Shown: piece by piece, positions 1-12,358 of the stretch | How positions within the stretch are numbered: position 1 is the stretch's first letter | How the letters are laid out: each line of letters opens with the position of its first letter | Assembly (NCBI GenBank): GCA_025403435.1 | Contig: CM046353.1 | Location: forward strand, 12,572,836-12,636,835 | DNA from: Artocarpus heterophyllus | Lineage: Eukaryota; Streptophyta; Magnoliopsida; Rosales; Moraceae | Length of the DNA: 64,000 bases | Direction of reading: 5' to 3' | Translations under genes and position numbers: made by a program | The notes under the pieces: generated by a model | Databases searched by the model: none | What the model was told of the DNA's origin: nothing | What the model saw: the letters and a program-made list of their open reading frames with translations, nothing else

Positions 1-998
1 ACTGGTAAGTGACCGGAAAATGGATGATGAACAGGTTCATACGTCCTTTATGTGTTAGAACTTCGGCAATATCCCTGGAGTTAAATAAGGCCATTAGAAT
101 TGTGGATTATCTGTGCCATCACATGTAATTTGCTTCTCCAACTAAATTCATTACGTCCCAAAACTCAGATTATAGCCTTTTTGAACTTCTAAGCTCCGTA
201 TTTCAATGAAGAAAAGATGGATATGGGTAGGAATCGGGACATTGGTTCAATCTGTATTAACTGAAACGAAACAAAAAAGGTAGTTTATGAGATGAGATCA
301 TTGATACAAATCACCCTTTGTAGTTTATGTTTGGGTTTTGTCATGTGTGCTAGAACTATTCTACCAATAAGAGCCCGTTCCGTGACGTAGGTTCGAATCA
401 TTTTTCTTTTATAGTTTTTTCTTACAAGATTTAAATTGTTACTGTTTTAAGTCTAAACCAGATTTGAACCTGTGTTCTCAAATGGGTTCATTTTTCCAAC
501 AAAACCTAACTCAACCAGAATTGCGTTGAAAAAGGAATCACGAGCTATTCATGCTTGTTGAGTCATTAAAACGCATAAAATTACTTCAAAGGTTACAAGG
601 TGTGAGAATTTGTGAGGCTTCCCAGATTATTCCTTCGCAAGATTCGTTTGCCTCAGCTTTCATTTTTAACTTCTTACCAGCAAAGAAAGCCTGTCTGTCT
701 GCAGCTTCTGGAAAGTGAAGGGCTTGTTTTTGCTCAAGTACCTAGCGGAATGGAAAATTTGGACTTATTTGTGGCAAATCAAAGCTTGTGGATTTAATTC
801 TATGATTCTCAACATGGATCAGAAATTAATGTCCTAAGTTGGAAAATCGTACTCCAAATTTGTCCTCTGCATCTATTTTATTCAACTCTTGTTTCGTTTT
901 TTTTTTTTTTTTCACTCTTTTATTTACTCTGGCCATACCATTTTTTTTTTCAATTCGATGAGAGAAAATATGGGAATCCACTCCTCATAATACAAGTA
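1..998. other. Intergenic, no gene recognised
   Basis: I see no convincing coding region. The longest open frame (612-797, plus strand) has no recognisable motif. The stretch is AT-rich, with a poly-T run near 899-913. A short B-box-like sequence (GGTTCGAATC, about 391-400) is present, but no matching A-box or cloverleaf was found, so no tRNA or SINE is called. Confidence 0.5.
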
Positions 999-1003
999 CT
1001 TGA

Positions 1004-1303
1004 TATAAGATAAAATGCTCTGAACTATTTTTTCATTGATTTACAAGTGAAGCATTTATACAAGGAGTTGTACAACTACTGTACGCTTTACAAGGAGAAA
1101 TACAAAAATTTAAATTCTGATGTTGCAACAGACTTAAGAAGAATCAAGTTGGTTGCTTGTGTGTTGTATCTGCAGAGACTTGAGAGATTTGTGGGCTGGT
1201 TGTAACCACCAAATCTTGAGGATGATTTTGTGGAGCTGTTGAACCGTCCATAAGTTTAGGATATGATGCTGAGGTGGCTGGGTTTACTTGGCATTCTCTA
1301 ACA
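1004..1303 (-). repeat. Copia-1 3' LTR
   Basis: This 300-bp direct repeat matches 5315-5614 with about 13 substitutions and no indels seen. In element orientation it starts TGTTAGAGAATG and ends in TATA rather than the usual CA. The outer boundary is set by the target duplication. Confidence 0.92.
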
Positions 1304-2796
1304 GGCCCCCGCAAGACGGTGCGCCCATTGGAGACACCGATCTTGGATCGTAACTGGTGAAACGTAATGGAGGGAAAGGGCTTTGTGAGGGCATCAGCAA
1401 GTTGGTCCTTTGATGATATATGAGAGACAGTAAATGATCCTCGAGCCACATGATCACGAACAAAGTGATAGTCAATGGAGATATCCTTCATCCGGGAGTG
1501 AAAAACTGGATTCACAAAGAGATACGTAGCACCAATGTTATCACAGAGTAGTTGCGGAGCAGAGGAGCAACTAACATGAATCTCACGAAGTAAATTTTGA
1601 ATCCAAAGAACCTCAGCAGCACAAGATGCAAGAGCTCTGTATTCTGCTTCAGTGGATGAACGAGCAACAGTTTTTTGCTTCTTAGAGCACCATGAAATGG
1701 CATTACCACCAAAATAAACGATGTATGCTGAGGTACAGGTGCGATCATCATGATTGCTGGCCCAGTCGACGTCAGTAAATGCTGTAACACAGGGTTGCTG
1801 ATGACGTTTAAGGAAGAGACCGTGATGAATTGTGAACTTCAAGTAGCGTAGGACTCGCTTAGCAGCAGACCAATGAGTTTCAGTGGGAGAGTGCATAAAT
1901 TGAGCCAATTTATTGACTGCATAAGACACATCAGGACGTGTGAGAGATAAATATTGGAGAGCACCAATGACTTGACAAAATTTTGTGGCATCTGCTGGTG
2001 GTGAACCATCATGAAGATGAAGAGATTGAGTTGAGGACATAGGCGTGGTACATTCCTTAGCACCAGCCATGTTTGTTCATTCTAGTAAGTCACGAATATA
2101 CTTGTGTTGAGTGAGAAGAATGCCAGATTTGGTTGGAAGTACTTCAACACCAAGAAAGTATTGAAGATTGCCGAGATCTTTAACAGAAAATCGGTTGGCT
2201 AAGGCTTGCAAAAAATTTGCAAGAAAGTTGTTGTTGTTGCCTGTTACAATCAGATCATCGACATAAACTAGAAAGTAAAAAAGAACGTTATTTTTATGAT
2301 CAATGAAGAGGGAGGCATCACTGCGGGAATTAACAAATCCATAAGAGAGTAAGAATCCTTGTAATTTAGTGTACCAAGCTCGAGGTGCCTGTTTGAGACC
2401 ATAAATAGCTTTTCTAAGCTTGCAAATGAAGTTTGGATTATTGTGATCAATAAAATCGGGTGGTTGCTGCATGTAAACATCTTCTTTTAGTGTCCCATGA
2501 AGAAAAGCATTATTGACATCAAGTTGACGAAGTGGCCAATTGTTCGATAAGGCAATAGCAATGATAAGGTGAATTGTTGTTGGCTTGACAACCGGGCTGA
2601 ATATGTCATGGAAATCAATACCAGGACGTTGGTGAAAACCTTTGGCAACGAGACGGGCTTTATACTTGGAGATTGAACTATCAGGATTGCGCTTGATTTG
2701 AAAAACCCATTTGCAGCCGACTATGTTCTGAGAGGGAGAGGGAGGAATGAGTTCCCATGTGCCATTGCGAAGAAGTGCTGTAAGCTCATCGGACAT
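1144..2796 (-). pseudogene. Copia-1 reverse transcriptase and RNase H fragment
   Basis: The RT part is at 2077-2796. It has the Copia signatures [26 protein letters not shown] and the catalytic YVDD box. The RNase H part (1144-2070) has SLTRPDVSYAV, FTDVDWA and the STEAEYRAL motif. The two parts are in the same frame and separated by one TGA at 2077-2079. The RT part is separated from the upstream integrase part by another TGA at 2806-2808. The last residues of the 1144 frame run into the LTR. The protein would copy element RNA into cDNA, but this copy cannot give a full polyprotein. Confidence 0.9.
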
Positions 2797-2805
2797 GGCT
2801 TGCCT

Positions 2806-4100
2806 TCATTCAATATGTTTAAGGGCTTGGGTTACACACGTTGGTTCAATAAACTCAGGAAGGGGATGTTTTGTATTGGTTTGGTAGAGACGTTTGGGCT
2901 TGAAAATATTATTTTTAGAGCGAGTGATGATGGTATTAGGGAGAGGAGGCTGATTTGGAAGAGTAGAAATAGTAGGTAGAGAGGGAGAAGAAAAAGTGGA
3001 GTTACCTGATCCAGCAGAAGAGGACAACATGATGTCTGTGAGTGGTTGAGGCAGAGTATGCAATGGAGCTGTCGTCGTCGGTGTTGGTTGAGCAGCAGGT
3101 GACATGGGCGTGACGCTAAATGGAATTGTTGTAACAGGTAGATGCCAAGTAGAAGCACATTCAGAAAAGTTAGAAGGATCATAGGAGAAATTCTTAGAGA
3201 AAGGAAAATCAGTTTCAACAAAACGAACATGACGGGAAGTGAAAATTTTGTTTTTGGTAAGATCCAAGCAAAAGTATGCACTTTGATTGAGTGAATAACC
3301 AAGGAAGATACATGGAGAAGATTTTGTTCAAGTTTATTAGAGGTACATTGTTTCAACCATGGAAAAACACAAACAGCCAAAAACCTTTAGTTTATTGTAA
3401 TTTGGTTGGCGTTGAAAGAGTTTTTCATAAGGAGAGGAAAACTGTAGAATAGGAGTGGGAAGTCGATTGATTAAATAGACAGCTGTTTGAAAAGCAAAAG
3501 ACCAATATTTGAGAGGTAGATGTGCTTGGTAAAGAAGTGTGAGTCCAGTGTCGACTATGTGCCTATGACGTCTTTCAGCAGTGCCATTATGTTGCGGAGT
3601 GTGAGGTGGAGTTTTTAAATGTTGAATGCCCAAGGTGCTTAAAAAATCCTTTGAGGCAGTATATTCTCCACCACCATCCGAGTAGACAGAGATAATAGGC
3701 CGTTTAAAGAATTTTTTAACTACAGCTTTATATTGACGGAAAAGAGTAAATACATCAGATTTAAGACGAAGAGGATATAGCCAAACATACTTAGTAAAAT
3801 GATCAACAAAGATTATATAATAATAAAAACCATCAACAGATTGAATAGGAGCAGTCCCCACAAATCAGTATAAACTAAATCAAGTGGTCCAGTACTTTGT
3901 AGGGTTGATTCACCAAAAGGAAGACGGTGACTTTTATTACATAAACAAGATTCACAGGTAAAAACCGAAGGCATAGAAGAAGAGAATGACATTGAACTAG
4001 AATTAACAAGATGTTTAAGTATTTTTGAAGACGGATGACCAAGACGCCCATGCCAGATCATCGGAGTTGTTGAAGTAGAAACACTTGTAGAAAGAGCCAC
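2806..4100 (-). pseudogene. Copia-1 integrase fragment
   Basis: Pieces at 3813-4100, 3337-3861 and 2806-3267 together cover the GAG-pre-integrase zinc-binding motif (WHGRLGHPS, with CESCLCNKSH downstream), the integrase core (DHFTKYVW, YSDGGGEYTA, HTPQHNGTAERRHRH) and the linker towards RT. A frame change near 3,850 and disruption around 3,315-3,375, including two adjacent stops, break the reading frame. Integrase would insert the cDNA; this copy is dead. Confidence 0.88.
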
Positions 4101-4136
4101 TGCTTGGCTGGTTAGTACACCTTCTGCAGTTGGCCA

Positions 4137-5315
4137 CTAATAGAGATCATGTCGAGTCTTTCCGCGTAGGAGAGGAGTCCCCGTACGTAAATCCTTTACG
4201 AGAAAATAAGATGGAAAAAATTCAATGGAGGTGTGATTAGTTCGACAAAATTTGGCAACTGAGATTAAATTTTGAGTAATAGATGGTGCACACAAAACAT
4301 TAGATAGATGAAAAGAAGGAGAAAGACAAACAGAGCCAGTGTGAGTTATTTTTAAATCTGAACCATCTCCAATTTGAATGTCATCAGGACCCTCATAAGG
4401 CTGGTGAAGAGAAAGATTGGACAGGTGTGATGTCACATGATGGGAGGCACCAGAGTCGACTATCCACTGATTTGAGGGTGGGGAGGAGGTGGCAACATGA
4501 TTAGTAGAGGGACGCTGAGACCGAAGCTGAGGAAACAGTTTAAAACATTTTTTTGCATCATGACCACGTTTCTCACAGTATTGACAAACAACAACATTGG
4601 TTTTAAAAGTAGCAGTGGTGTTGGTTTTGTACTGGTTATTGACAGCTGTAGGATTGGGAAGTATACCAGGTGTAGGGGAAGGCAAAGAGGTTTTAGGATA
4701 TCGATAAGAAGGAGATGATTTTTTGGTGAGATATGCAGTTGGGGAATTGGGTTCGCGGTGTTGTTTTTCATTGTGAAGAAGGAAGGTTTCATGGTCGATA
4801 ATCTTATCAAACAATTCTTCGAAGGGAACAACAGAATCTCGAGTTCTCATAGCAATGATGAGCTCCTCGTAGGCAGGTCCGAGACCACGAGTAGTGTAGA
4901 CTAGAAGATTAGCATCACTGGGAGGGTTGCCAAGAGCAGTAAGTTCACCTGCAATCTGTTTAATAGAAATAAGAAAATCAGTCACAGAGAGAGATCCACG
5001 AGTAATCATAGTAAGCTTGTCCTTGAGATGAATAATGTGAGTTGTTGATCTTTTAGCATAAAGACGAGAAATGCGAGTCTAGGCCTCTTGACTGGTTGCA
5101 GCAGAGGAGACAAGTGGAATAACTGCCTCACTTAAAGATGCAAAAATGGCATGAAGTATCAATTGATCTTGACGTCGGCATGAAAGGTAGGCTGTATTGG
5201 CAATGGTTTGACCATCTTGAACCACTGTGGCAGCAGGGCATGGAAGTTGTGAGAGGAAGCAGAAGTCATGTTGAAGAAAAAAAAACTCATTAGAGAAAAA
5301 CGGCTCTAATACCAT
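4137..5315 (-). pseudogene. Copia-1 truncated gag plus protease
   Basis: The gag-like core (RRQDQLILHAIFASLSEAV) appears at 5079-5315, followed by a TAG at 5079-5081. Gag then continues at 4137-5009, with a zinc knuckle (CQYCEKRGHDAKKC) and the aspartic protease motif (WIVDSGASHHVTS). A further TAG ends the piece at 4137-4139. Gag normally has some 60 more residues at its N-terminus. Here the frame runs almost directly from the primer binding site into the middle of gag, so the leader and gag start have been lost. Confidence 0.87.
5302..5314 (-). promoter_or_regulatory. Copia-1 primer binding site
   Basis: On the minus strand this reads TGGTATTAGAGCC and lies directly inside the 5' LTR. It matches the initiator-Met tRNA primer site used by most plant Copia elements (family knowledge). 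It fixes the LTR's inner edge. Confidence 0.88.
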
Positions 5316-5614
5316 ATAAGATAAAATGCTCTAAACTATTTTTTCATTGATTTACAAGTGAAGCATTTATACAAGGAGTTGTACAATTACTGTACGCTTT
5401 ACAAGGAGAAATACAAAAATTGAAATTCTGATGTTACAACAGACTTGAGAAGAATCAGGTTGGTTGCTTGTGTGTTGTATTCGTAGAGACTTGAGAGATT
5501 TTTGGGCTGGTTGTAACCACCAAATCTTGAGGATGATTTTGTGGAGCTGTTGAACCGTCCATAAGTTTAAGATATGATGTTGAGGTGGCTGGGTTTACTT
5601 GGCATTCTTTAACA
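5315..5614 (-). repeat. Copia-1 5' LTR
   Basis: This is the upstream copy of the 300-bp LTR. A TATA-like sequence on the minus strand (TATAAATG, about 5364-5372) could be the element's promoter. The TG terminus is intact at 5614, and the other end reads TATA. Confidence 0.92.
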
Positions 5615-5619
5615 CTCGA

Positions 5620-8600
5620 TCCCAAGAAAATGATGCAGTGGTTAGGTTCTATTGTTTCTCTTTTCCACTTAAGATGAGTTTGAGGTTGGACACTTTATAG
5701 ACCCATTTTAAGGCCTTCGTCCGGTCAAGAGACTGTGTGATGTTTATAGAGCTTTGAGCCAAACTGGGCACATTTTTTGAGTTTTTTAAGCCTTTCGTGC
5801 GTTTGTTCGGATCTCGAATATCTACTATAAATGAATAAGACATGAGGCATGATGATATCAATAATTTTTCTTTTTTCTTTTTTTCATTTTGGGAAAAAAA
5901 TAAAGTTTTGATCAATGAGATAACGAGCGAAAATGTGTTGGTCTCCAGGCTTTATTCAGCAAAAAATAGAAGAAAAAAAAATCATTGTTGTTGTCTGCTA
6001 CCCTTCCTCTGCCACCCAAAAAAATCCAGGAAAAAGGGTCATTTTGGAAGTGGCGGTTAACTTTTGTCTTTTCATCTGTTTTCTATCGTTTTTACGTGCC
6101 TGTAGTTTTCTTTGTTGTCGTTTTTCGAAAAGAAGTCTTGTCGTTTCTTTGGCCATGTAGTTTTTGCAATGTTTGTTGTCGTTTGTACACGCCATCAATT
6201 TCCACTTTCGTTGTAGCTTCTGCCTTGGATAAATTTTCATTTCCTTGTCGGTTTTTCAGTTTTTGCGTTTTATCATTTTCGTCGTCATTGAATCAAATTA
6301 TTTATTTATCTTCTTTTGTTTATTGTTTATTCGATATTTTTTGTTTTTCAGTTGCTTTCTCCTTTGGTTGGCGCTTTCGGTCATCCTTTTACATTTTCTG
6401 TTTCCTTCTCCATCGTTGTCGTTTCTAATTTTTGTTGATGTTGGTCGCTCTGTCGTTGCTTTTTCTTCTGTTCCTTTTCCTTGTCCTTCTGCGTTGATTC
6501 TTTCTTCTATTGTCGTTTTGTTTCTTTCACTTTCTCCCTTTCATCACTTTTTTTTTTCTTTTTTGCCCGCTTGTGGGGGTGGAAAATAAAAGTCCATAAG
6601 CTTCCCTACAAATGGCACGAAATGTTATCGGCAGAAAATCCAATTTACCTTCCTTCAAAAAAAGAAAATCCAATACACCAAGATGTCATCCCATCCAACA
6701 TGTGACCTATATCACCAACTGCAATTGTGCATCACTACTCACTAGCCACACTACAACTCATGCAAAATCATAAAAGAATGGCCAATGTAGCTAGCGCTTA
6801 AATTTATAGCAAGGGGCCAATTTTTGTATTCTAAGTAGTGTTTAGTCAATTATATGCTTAATTTATTATATTATATTATATCATTTAAAAAATTTAATAT
6901 GGTTTTTCATTGATTTTTGCGTGTTTTTTTTTTATGTCTGAATGCAATAAATAATGTCAAAAATTGAACAGGAAACTTAAATCCTGCATTTAAAGTGTCC
7001 TGAACCTTAGAGACTAGACATGAACCATTTTCCATACATTATGAACATTTACATTTTCACTACTACGGTGTGTATCAAAAGCCAATCCCCACCCCTTTAG
7101 TGCAACTTTCTAATATCTCATGAAGATGCCAAAATAAATTATGACAAGTTTCCTAAATAAAGCTAAATTATACTCCACACGATGATTAAGGAGACACAAT
7201 AATGGCAAGTGAATTGACAATTCTATCATGATTTTCTGATCTCTGGAAAGCCACACACCGTGTGTTAAATAAAGCAGTCCTTGGTTCTTTAAACGCAGTC
7301 TTTGGGACATTTTTGGGGTTTTTTTTTTATTTTTTTTTATTTTGACAAAAGACAAGTTGATGCAAGGCCTACCTTGTCGTTTCTTTCTTGTTGAAATCCA
7401 TGGAAATTTGGTGGGGGGAAAAAGGGTTTTCTTGTTTAATTAATGCTTATCTGTTCCTTGTTAGTGCCCAACAACATCAAATAAGCCTTTTAAAACCGCT
7501 TTCTTTGGCTCTAATCTTGTCAAATTTCTGGCTGACATGTTCACTTGGTTTATGGTTTAGTACACCCACTATGAAAATTAAAATAAGCAAAAGACTAAAA
7601 GGAATAGACCCACCTGAAAAGGCTTTTGTCTGCTCTTTTAAGATCTCTTGTATGCTTTATCCTTTCATTGTTTTTTTTCTTTTAATTTTTACTCGACTAA
7701 CCAATTTGGTTAGAGCTAACTTCTTAGTCTAAAATACTGTAGCATATAAGAACTTTATATTATAACAACTTTTTGTCTTTTACTGTAACATATGAGAGTT
7801 TTATACTATTTTCTAACAAGAAAGTTGGTTAAGTATGAGAAGCATTATTGCATAGTGTATCCATTTGGCGTGCATAGTAAACGCATGCTTTGAACTCCAT
7901 GCATATAATTTATATGCATACACGCAAAAGTTTCTAAAATATTATTTGAGTTGTTAAAAGATTGATTAGGTGACATTATTTTATGATAATTTATAAGGTC
8001 CTCCAAAAAAAAAATTATTATTATAATAATCATCTACCTTTTTCATTCGTACTTCTATTGAATAATGTTGTGATAGGTATTAATTTAGGGCTGTAGGAAA
8101 AAAAATAAAAAGAAAAGAAAATTAATCCAATCGAAACTAACTGAGAGCAAGAAGCCATTGGGGGTGTGTGCAATTTGCACCAGAGGTAAAGGGTAGAGCA
8201 AGGAACAATTCTCTTTCCTGTTTAACAATAAGTTATTTGTAAAATTAGCGATAGGAGTTTTGTGGGCACCATGCACCAAAAGGAAGAGAATATCCATCCT
8301 TGTTAAATTTGATTTCTTATTGAAGAAAATGAATTTTATATTTAGCATGATACCTAAATTTATATGTTATAAAATCACTATTTAATTATGTAAAGAGAAT
8401 ATTTTAGTAATTACATCGATAAGATTATTATTCTTAAATTTAATACACATTAAAACAGAATTAGATTATTTTTCAGCAGTGAACTTTATTCCTATATTCT
8501 TATTTCTTATCAAACTTTTATTCCCTTTTATCTTATTTCTTATCAACCCCAAGCATACACCAAAATCAATTATAAAACCGACTGAGGTAAACTGAACACA

Positions 8601-8984
8601 TTCGGTTCATGATTCAACATTTTTTTTTTTTGAGAAGTCATGATTTACCATATAATGTTCATAATTATCCATTATTTTAGTGATGGTTATGTGATAGGCT
8701 ATCGAGAATGAATATCTCTGTACGGCATTAGATTTAACCTTCATTTTAACAACAATGAATTACAGTTTGAAATTTATAAAAGTACAGTAAATAATTAATT
8801 TCTGTCATAAACTCCAATTTTATAAGTCTATGAAAAACAAAGTATCCCATTTGTTTTCTAAATTATCTTCTTCTTCTTCTTTTTTTTAAATTGTGGGCTA
8901 GCGTAAGTAATTGGGTATCCGAATGTGTCCGTGAGATTTCAAATCCTAGGAAGCCACATAGAAGGCACACAATCGTGGAAAAAT
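5620..8984. other. Intergenic, AT-rich, no gene recognised
   Basis: No frame here shows family motifs. A pyrimidine-rich stretch (about 6060-6570) gives several overlapping Phe/Ser/Cys-rich frames that look like composition artefacts. Homopolymer runs occur at 7319-7342. No RNA gene was recognised. Confidence 0.55.
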
Positions 8985-9475
8985 AAAATAAAATAAAAAT
9001 ACTTAAAAGACCTCTTGTATTTTGTCACTCTTATTGTTAAAATACCTAAAATATCTTATGTGTTTACAAAATCATACTCAAAATACCTCTGATATAAATA
9101 AATTTTTAAAAATTTCAAGATTATCCTTCTTATATATATTAAATGTTATTTTAAACAGAACTTGACTTAAAAATCAAAGAAAATATCATTTAAAATATTC
9201 AAATAAATATTTCAATTAAGCAAATAGTTCAATTATTTTGAGAGTTTTTAATTTTTTAATATTGATTTTATTAAGTAGTGGAGTTATTTAATATTTCAAA
9301 TTGTAGGAAGGATAGTTTAGTTTTTTTTTTTTTTTTTTTAGTTTGATCTCTTCAGAGGTATTTTGTGCATAAAGGCATATTTTGGGGATTTTTTAATAAT
9401 AAGAAGGAAAAAAGTGTTTTTTTTTTTATTTTAACAAAAAAATGGAGTGTTTTGGGTAATTTACTAAAATAAATA
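8985..9475. repeat. Foldback MITE-like repeat, imperfect
   Basis: The left arm contains AAAATACCT and CAAAATACCTCTGA. The right arm carries their complement (TCAGAGGTATTTTGTG near 9353-9368, then a run matching AAATCCCCAAAATATGCC). The arms pair only imperfectly and the centre is AT-rich. This form is common for old non-autonomous DNA transposons. No target duplication was established and the boundaries are approximate. Confidence 0.4.
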
Positions 9476-10119
9476 AAAACTTTCCTTGTTGCTCATTCAT
9501 CCGATGATGGCATGGGTCTCTTAGTTGCTCTAGAGGGGCATGATTAAACTCGTCATTCGATGACTGGCTAAGACAAAATCATGATGATCTTTGCCTAGTC
9601 TTTATCTTACTTTGCCATATTTACGAAACAATGTCGGCTTATTGAATTCAAAGGTTTGACATTTTATTATCTGAACAAATGTAGACAAATATGGATCAGT
9701 CGACCGCTTATCACGGAACACATTTTTTTTCAAAAATGTATTTTCTTTTCATTATTCATCAGGAAGTAGGAAATTAATTAGTATTACCATCTTAGATAAG
9801 TTGTATCTGAGAGCCTTAGTTGTGTAAATAATTTAAATCTTTTCATATTACTAATGGATGGTGGAACTATTAGAATATTTTTTGAGGAATTTGTAGCAGT
9901 GAGAGTGAAACTTGGCCCATCATTTAAGCAAAATTGGATCAAACAATTTCACTTTTACTAGTGTGCCCTGAGATTTTTTCTCTAAACGAATAGAATAAGA
10001 AAAAAAAAATGGTGCCAATGATTTTTTCCCCCAATAGGAAAAACCTTAAATTTAGTTCATGCAATTGATTATTGATTATAATTAATTATGAAGATTGGAG
10101 AGGATTCTTTTTTTTTTTT

Positions 10120-10495
10120 TTAAAGTAAATTATTCTAGTAGTCCTCAATTTTTTATGAAAGTAAATATTTGGTCTTTAACTCTATATTTTTTATTTATCA
10201 ATCCTCAACCTTTGATTTTAGTTGCCAAGAAACCAATTCTAAAGTCAAACCGTTAATTTTTGAAGGAAAAAAATGACAAACTGATCCCAAAGTTATGAAA
10301 AATATTGACAAATTGGTCTTCAAAGTTATCAAACAAGTGACAAACTGATCCCAAAATTAATGATTTAACTGTTAAATCAGTCATTCAGCAACAAAAATGA
10401 AAAGTAGGGGACTGATAAATCAAAAATACAAGATTTTGGACTAAAATCACACTTTCTTGAGAGATCAAAGACTAACATGACAATTTACCCCTTTT
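10120..10495. repeat. Foldback MITE-like repeat with long inverted arms
   Basis: The first roughly 120 bases (TAAATTATTCTAGTAGTCCTC, then GATTTATCAATCCTCAACC) are matched by the complement of the last roughly 120 (TAAATTGTCATGTTAGTCTTT, then GATTTATCAGTCCCCTACTT). The centre repeats the phrase ACAAACTGATCCCAAA twice. Both flanks are poly-T, so a target duplication cannot be judged. This is likely a non-autonomous DNA transposon; the superfamily is not assigned. Confidence 0.55.
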
Positions 10496-11123
10496 TTTTT
10501 TCCTTCTCTCGCCATAAGTAGCAAACATTTGCTTAACTATCAATTAGAGCTTGACACACGTCTATTTTTAAACCGTTAAAATGGAAAATAAAAAACTGGC
10601 AGATTCTTGAATTCCAAGAATGTATTTAAGTTTATTGTTTCTGAAATTATACAATATGTTGAAAGTGTTTCTTAATCTAGTTTGCATCATTAAAGAGTCC
10701 AAGGTTATATCAAAAGTTGTAGAATCATTAGACCGATTTAGGACGTTGTTGAGCAAAGCAGTGTATATGTATATATACACACACACCAAACTTTGCATGA
10801 AAATAAATTTAGCTAATGATGTAAATTATATTGCATAATATTCTAAACTGTAAATTATCTAATGATATACAAGGCATAAATCACTTGAAAATTATGAGTT
10901 CTTCATATAAAGGATCTTATTTCCTTAGAGAACATTCTCACTTAGAGATGCTTTGCTTTAACATTTTAGGATAAGCCATGCAGGATTCTGAAACTTGCAT
11001 ATTGCACTGACTCAAAGAAGAAACTTTACATGAAAGACCATAAAAACACAAAAAAAGGAAAACAAAACGAAAGAGAGAAACATCATGATCAAGTCAAAAA
11101 AGGTTTGTACTTTGCTTTTGTTT

Positions 11124-11125
11124 CC

Positions 11126-11173
<48 letters not shown>

Positions 11174-11215
11174 TTCCCTCTTTCTTTCTTTCTTTCTTTC
11201 TCTCTTTCCCTCTCA
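11124..11215. repeat. (CT)n/(CTTT)n microsatellite
   Basis: A run of CT dinucleotides grades into CTTT tetranucleotides. It lies directly downstream of the MAKR stop codon (minus strand), so it would be a GA-rich tract in the 3' UTR. Confidence 0.9.
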
Positions 11216-12358
11216 GCTTCTGCAAAGGTCTGGTTTTTCTTGTTCCTCACAAACTCCAATTCTTGAAGCTGACATTGCATATAACCCGACATCACTTGAA
11301 ACCTTCCTGGGATGAAACAGTTGCTGAGACTGCTTGCAATGGGCAATGGCTCCTTGAATTGAGTTCTCAATCTCCGAATAGTTTGCGCTTCCACATCTGT
11401 TGAAGTACTTTGACTCATGAACGCCATTTGAATTGTTTGAACTTAAAGATGAGGAGGAAGAAGAAGAAGAAGAAGAGGAACCAGATGATATTGATGATGA
11501 AGAAGATGAAGAATTATTTGTTGGATGTCTTCTCAGAGCCAGCGACAACGATCTCCTATGACGACTGGCGCCACCATCGGCGTTAGCAACCTTTTGTTTT
11601 GTGTTTAAGATTTGGCATTTGTCTCTTTGGATGTGCCCAAATAAATCCTTCTTGTTTGTTGTTTTCACAAATCTACTGGAACTCTCCTGTGATTTTAGAG
11701 CCAACCTTTCATCCGCAACTTTCCTAGCTGCCGTGCTTGACTCGTCCGAGCAACCTGATGTACCAAACAAGGACTTGAGATAAGCCCTTGAAGCCTTGAG
11801 CTTTGACCCAATTGAGGAAGACTGCTTTAGCTTCTTTGCCAAAGACTTCTTGGGGTTCTCTCCATTGATGAAGCCACTCAATTCGGTTGAGTATCCTTCA
11901 TACATGTACTCTTCGGGATTTATCCCTCTGCTTATCCTGAAAGACTCCGAGGGCGAGATGTTGCACGACTCATACGGGGTACTTGTAGCGGTTGGTGTTG
12001 GAGCAGTTGTCATTAGTGGGGTGCTGAAGAATTCATGATCAAAGGTGTTCTCATCTCTTATGTGATCAAAAGAAGAGATGCCGGAATTTTGGATTAGTTT
12101 TTCGACCATTTGCAAGCGCGGCGGAAGGTGGAGAGGAAGGAGCTTCCCTTTGTAGAAGAGCTCATCAGCAGGAGAAGTTGTTGGCTCTCTCTCTCTTGTT
12201 GTTTTTGACATTTGAAACTCAAACTCTCTTGGGTTATGAGGAGGAGAAAAAGAAGAAGAAATTGTGGAGTTGTTGCAGAAGAAGTTGGTGTATGAACTAA
12301 CTTCCATGTCTATGTAGTCTTCTTCTGCATGGTCAGGTGATAAGAGGTCTAAAGCCAT
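11213..12358 (-). CDS. MAKR4: Membrane-associated kinase regulator (MAKR4-like)
   Basis: This is an intronless frame of about 381 residues. Family signatures seen: acidic start EDYIDMEV (about 13-20), the conserved block FYKGKLLPLHLPPR (68-81), a Lys-rich stretch KKSLAKKLK (about 170-178) that in this family attaches the protein to the plasma membrane, a second basic patch (SRHRRSLSLALRRH), a long Ser-rich run (about 283-305), and the C-terminal SEIENSIQGAIAHCKQS (about 327-343). The last is equivalent to the segment through which BKI1 binds the BRI1 kinase. MAKR proteins are plant-specific membrane-hooked regulators of receptor kinases; Arabidopsis MAKR4 acts in auxin-dependent lateral root initiation (recalled). 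The match is clearest to MAKR4, but MAKR2/3-like paralogues are possible. The ATG is the first in frame. A GA-rich microsatellite lies in the 3' UTR and a TATA-like box about 220 bp upstream. Confidence 0.86.
   Translation of the reverse strand: MALDLLSPDHAEEDYIDMEVSSYTNFFCNNSTISSSFSPPHNPREFEFQMSKTTREREPTTSPADELFYKGKLLPLHLPPRLQMVEKLIQNSGISSFDHIRDENTFDHEFFSTPLMTTAPTPTATSTPYESCNISPSESFRISRGINPEEYMYEGYSTELSGFINGENPKKSLAKKLKQSSSIGSKLKASRAYLKSLFGTSGCSDESSTAARKVADERLALKSQESSSRFVKTTNKKDLFGHIQRDKCQILNTKQKVANADGGASRHRRSLSLALRRHPTNNSSSSSSSISSGSSSSSSSSSSSLSSNNSNGVHESKYFNRCGSANYSEIENSIQGAIAHCKQSQQLFHPRKVSSDVGLYAMSASRIGVCEEQEKPDLCRS

Larger units (their letters stand above)
1004..5614 (-). mobile_element. 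Copia-1: decayed Ty1/copia LTR retrotransposon
   Basis: This complete but inactive Copia element is 4,611 bp long and bounded by two 300-bp direct repeats. It is flanked by CTTGA (999-1003) and CTCGA (5615-5619), a 5-bp target duplication with one mismatch. Coding order on the minus strand is gag, protease, integrase, reverse transcriptase, RNase H, the Copia order. The primer binding site abuts the 5' LTR and a purine tract (complement of GGCCCCCGC, about 1304-1312) abuts the 3' LTR. By hand I count about 13 differences between the two 300-bp LTRs (about 4%), mostly transitions. The gag N-terminus is missing and several stops and frameshifts break the polyprotein. The short LTR and compact size suggest an Ale/Retrofit-type lineage (inference). 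Confidence 0.93.

Noticed and set aside
391..400. tRNA B-box-like GGTTCGAATC
   Set aside because: No A-box, acceptor stem or anticodon arm could be found around it; a SINE relic cannot be supported.
5842..6589. Several overlapping Phe/Ser/Cys-rich frames
   Set aside because: They come from a pyrimidine-rich stretch; no frame has a domain, and the overlaps in all three frames point to composition bias.
11030..11427. Frames across the CT microsatellite, including a Ser/Leu repeat protein
   Set aside because: They translate the CT/CTTT repeat and the opposite strand of the MAKR gene.
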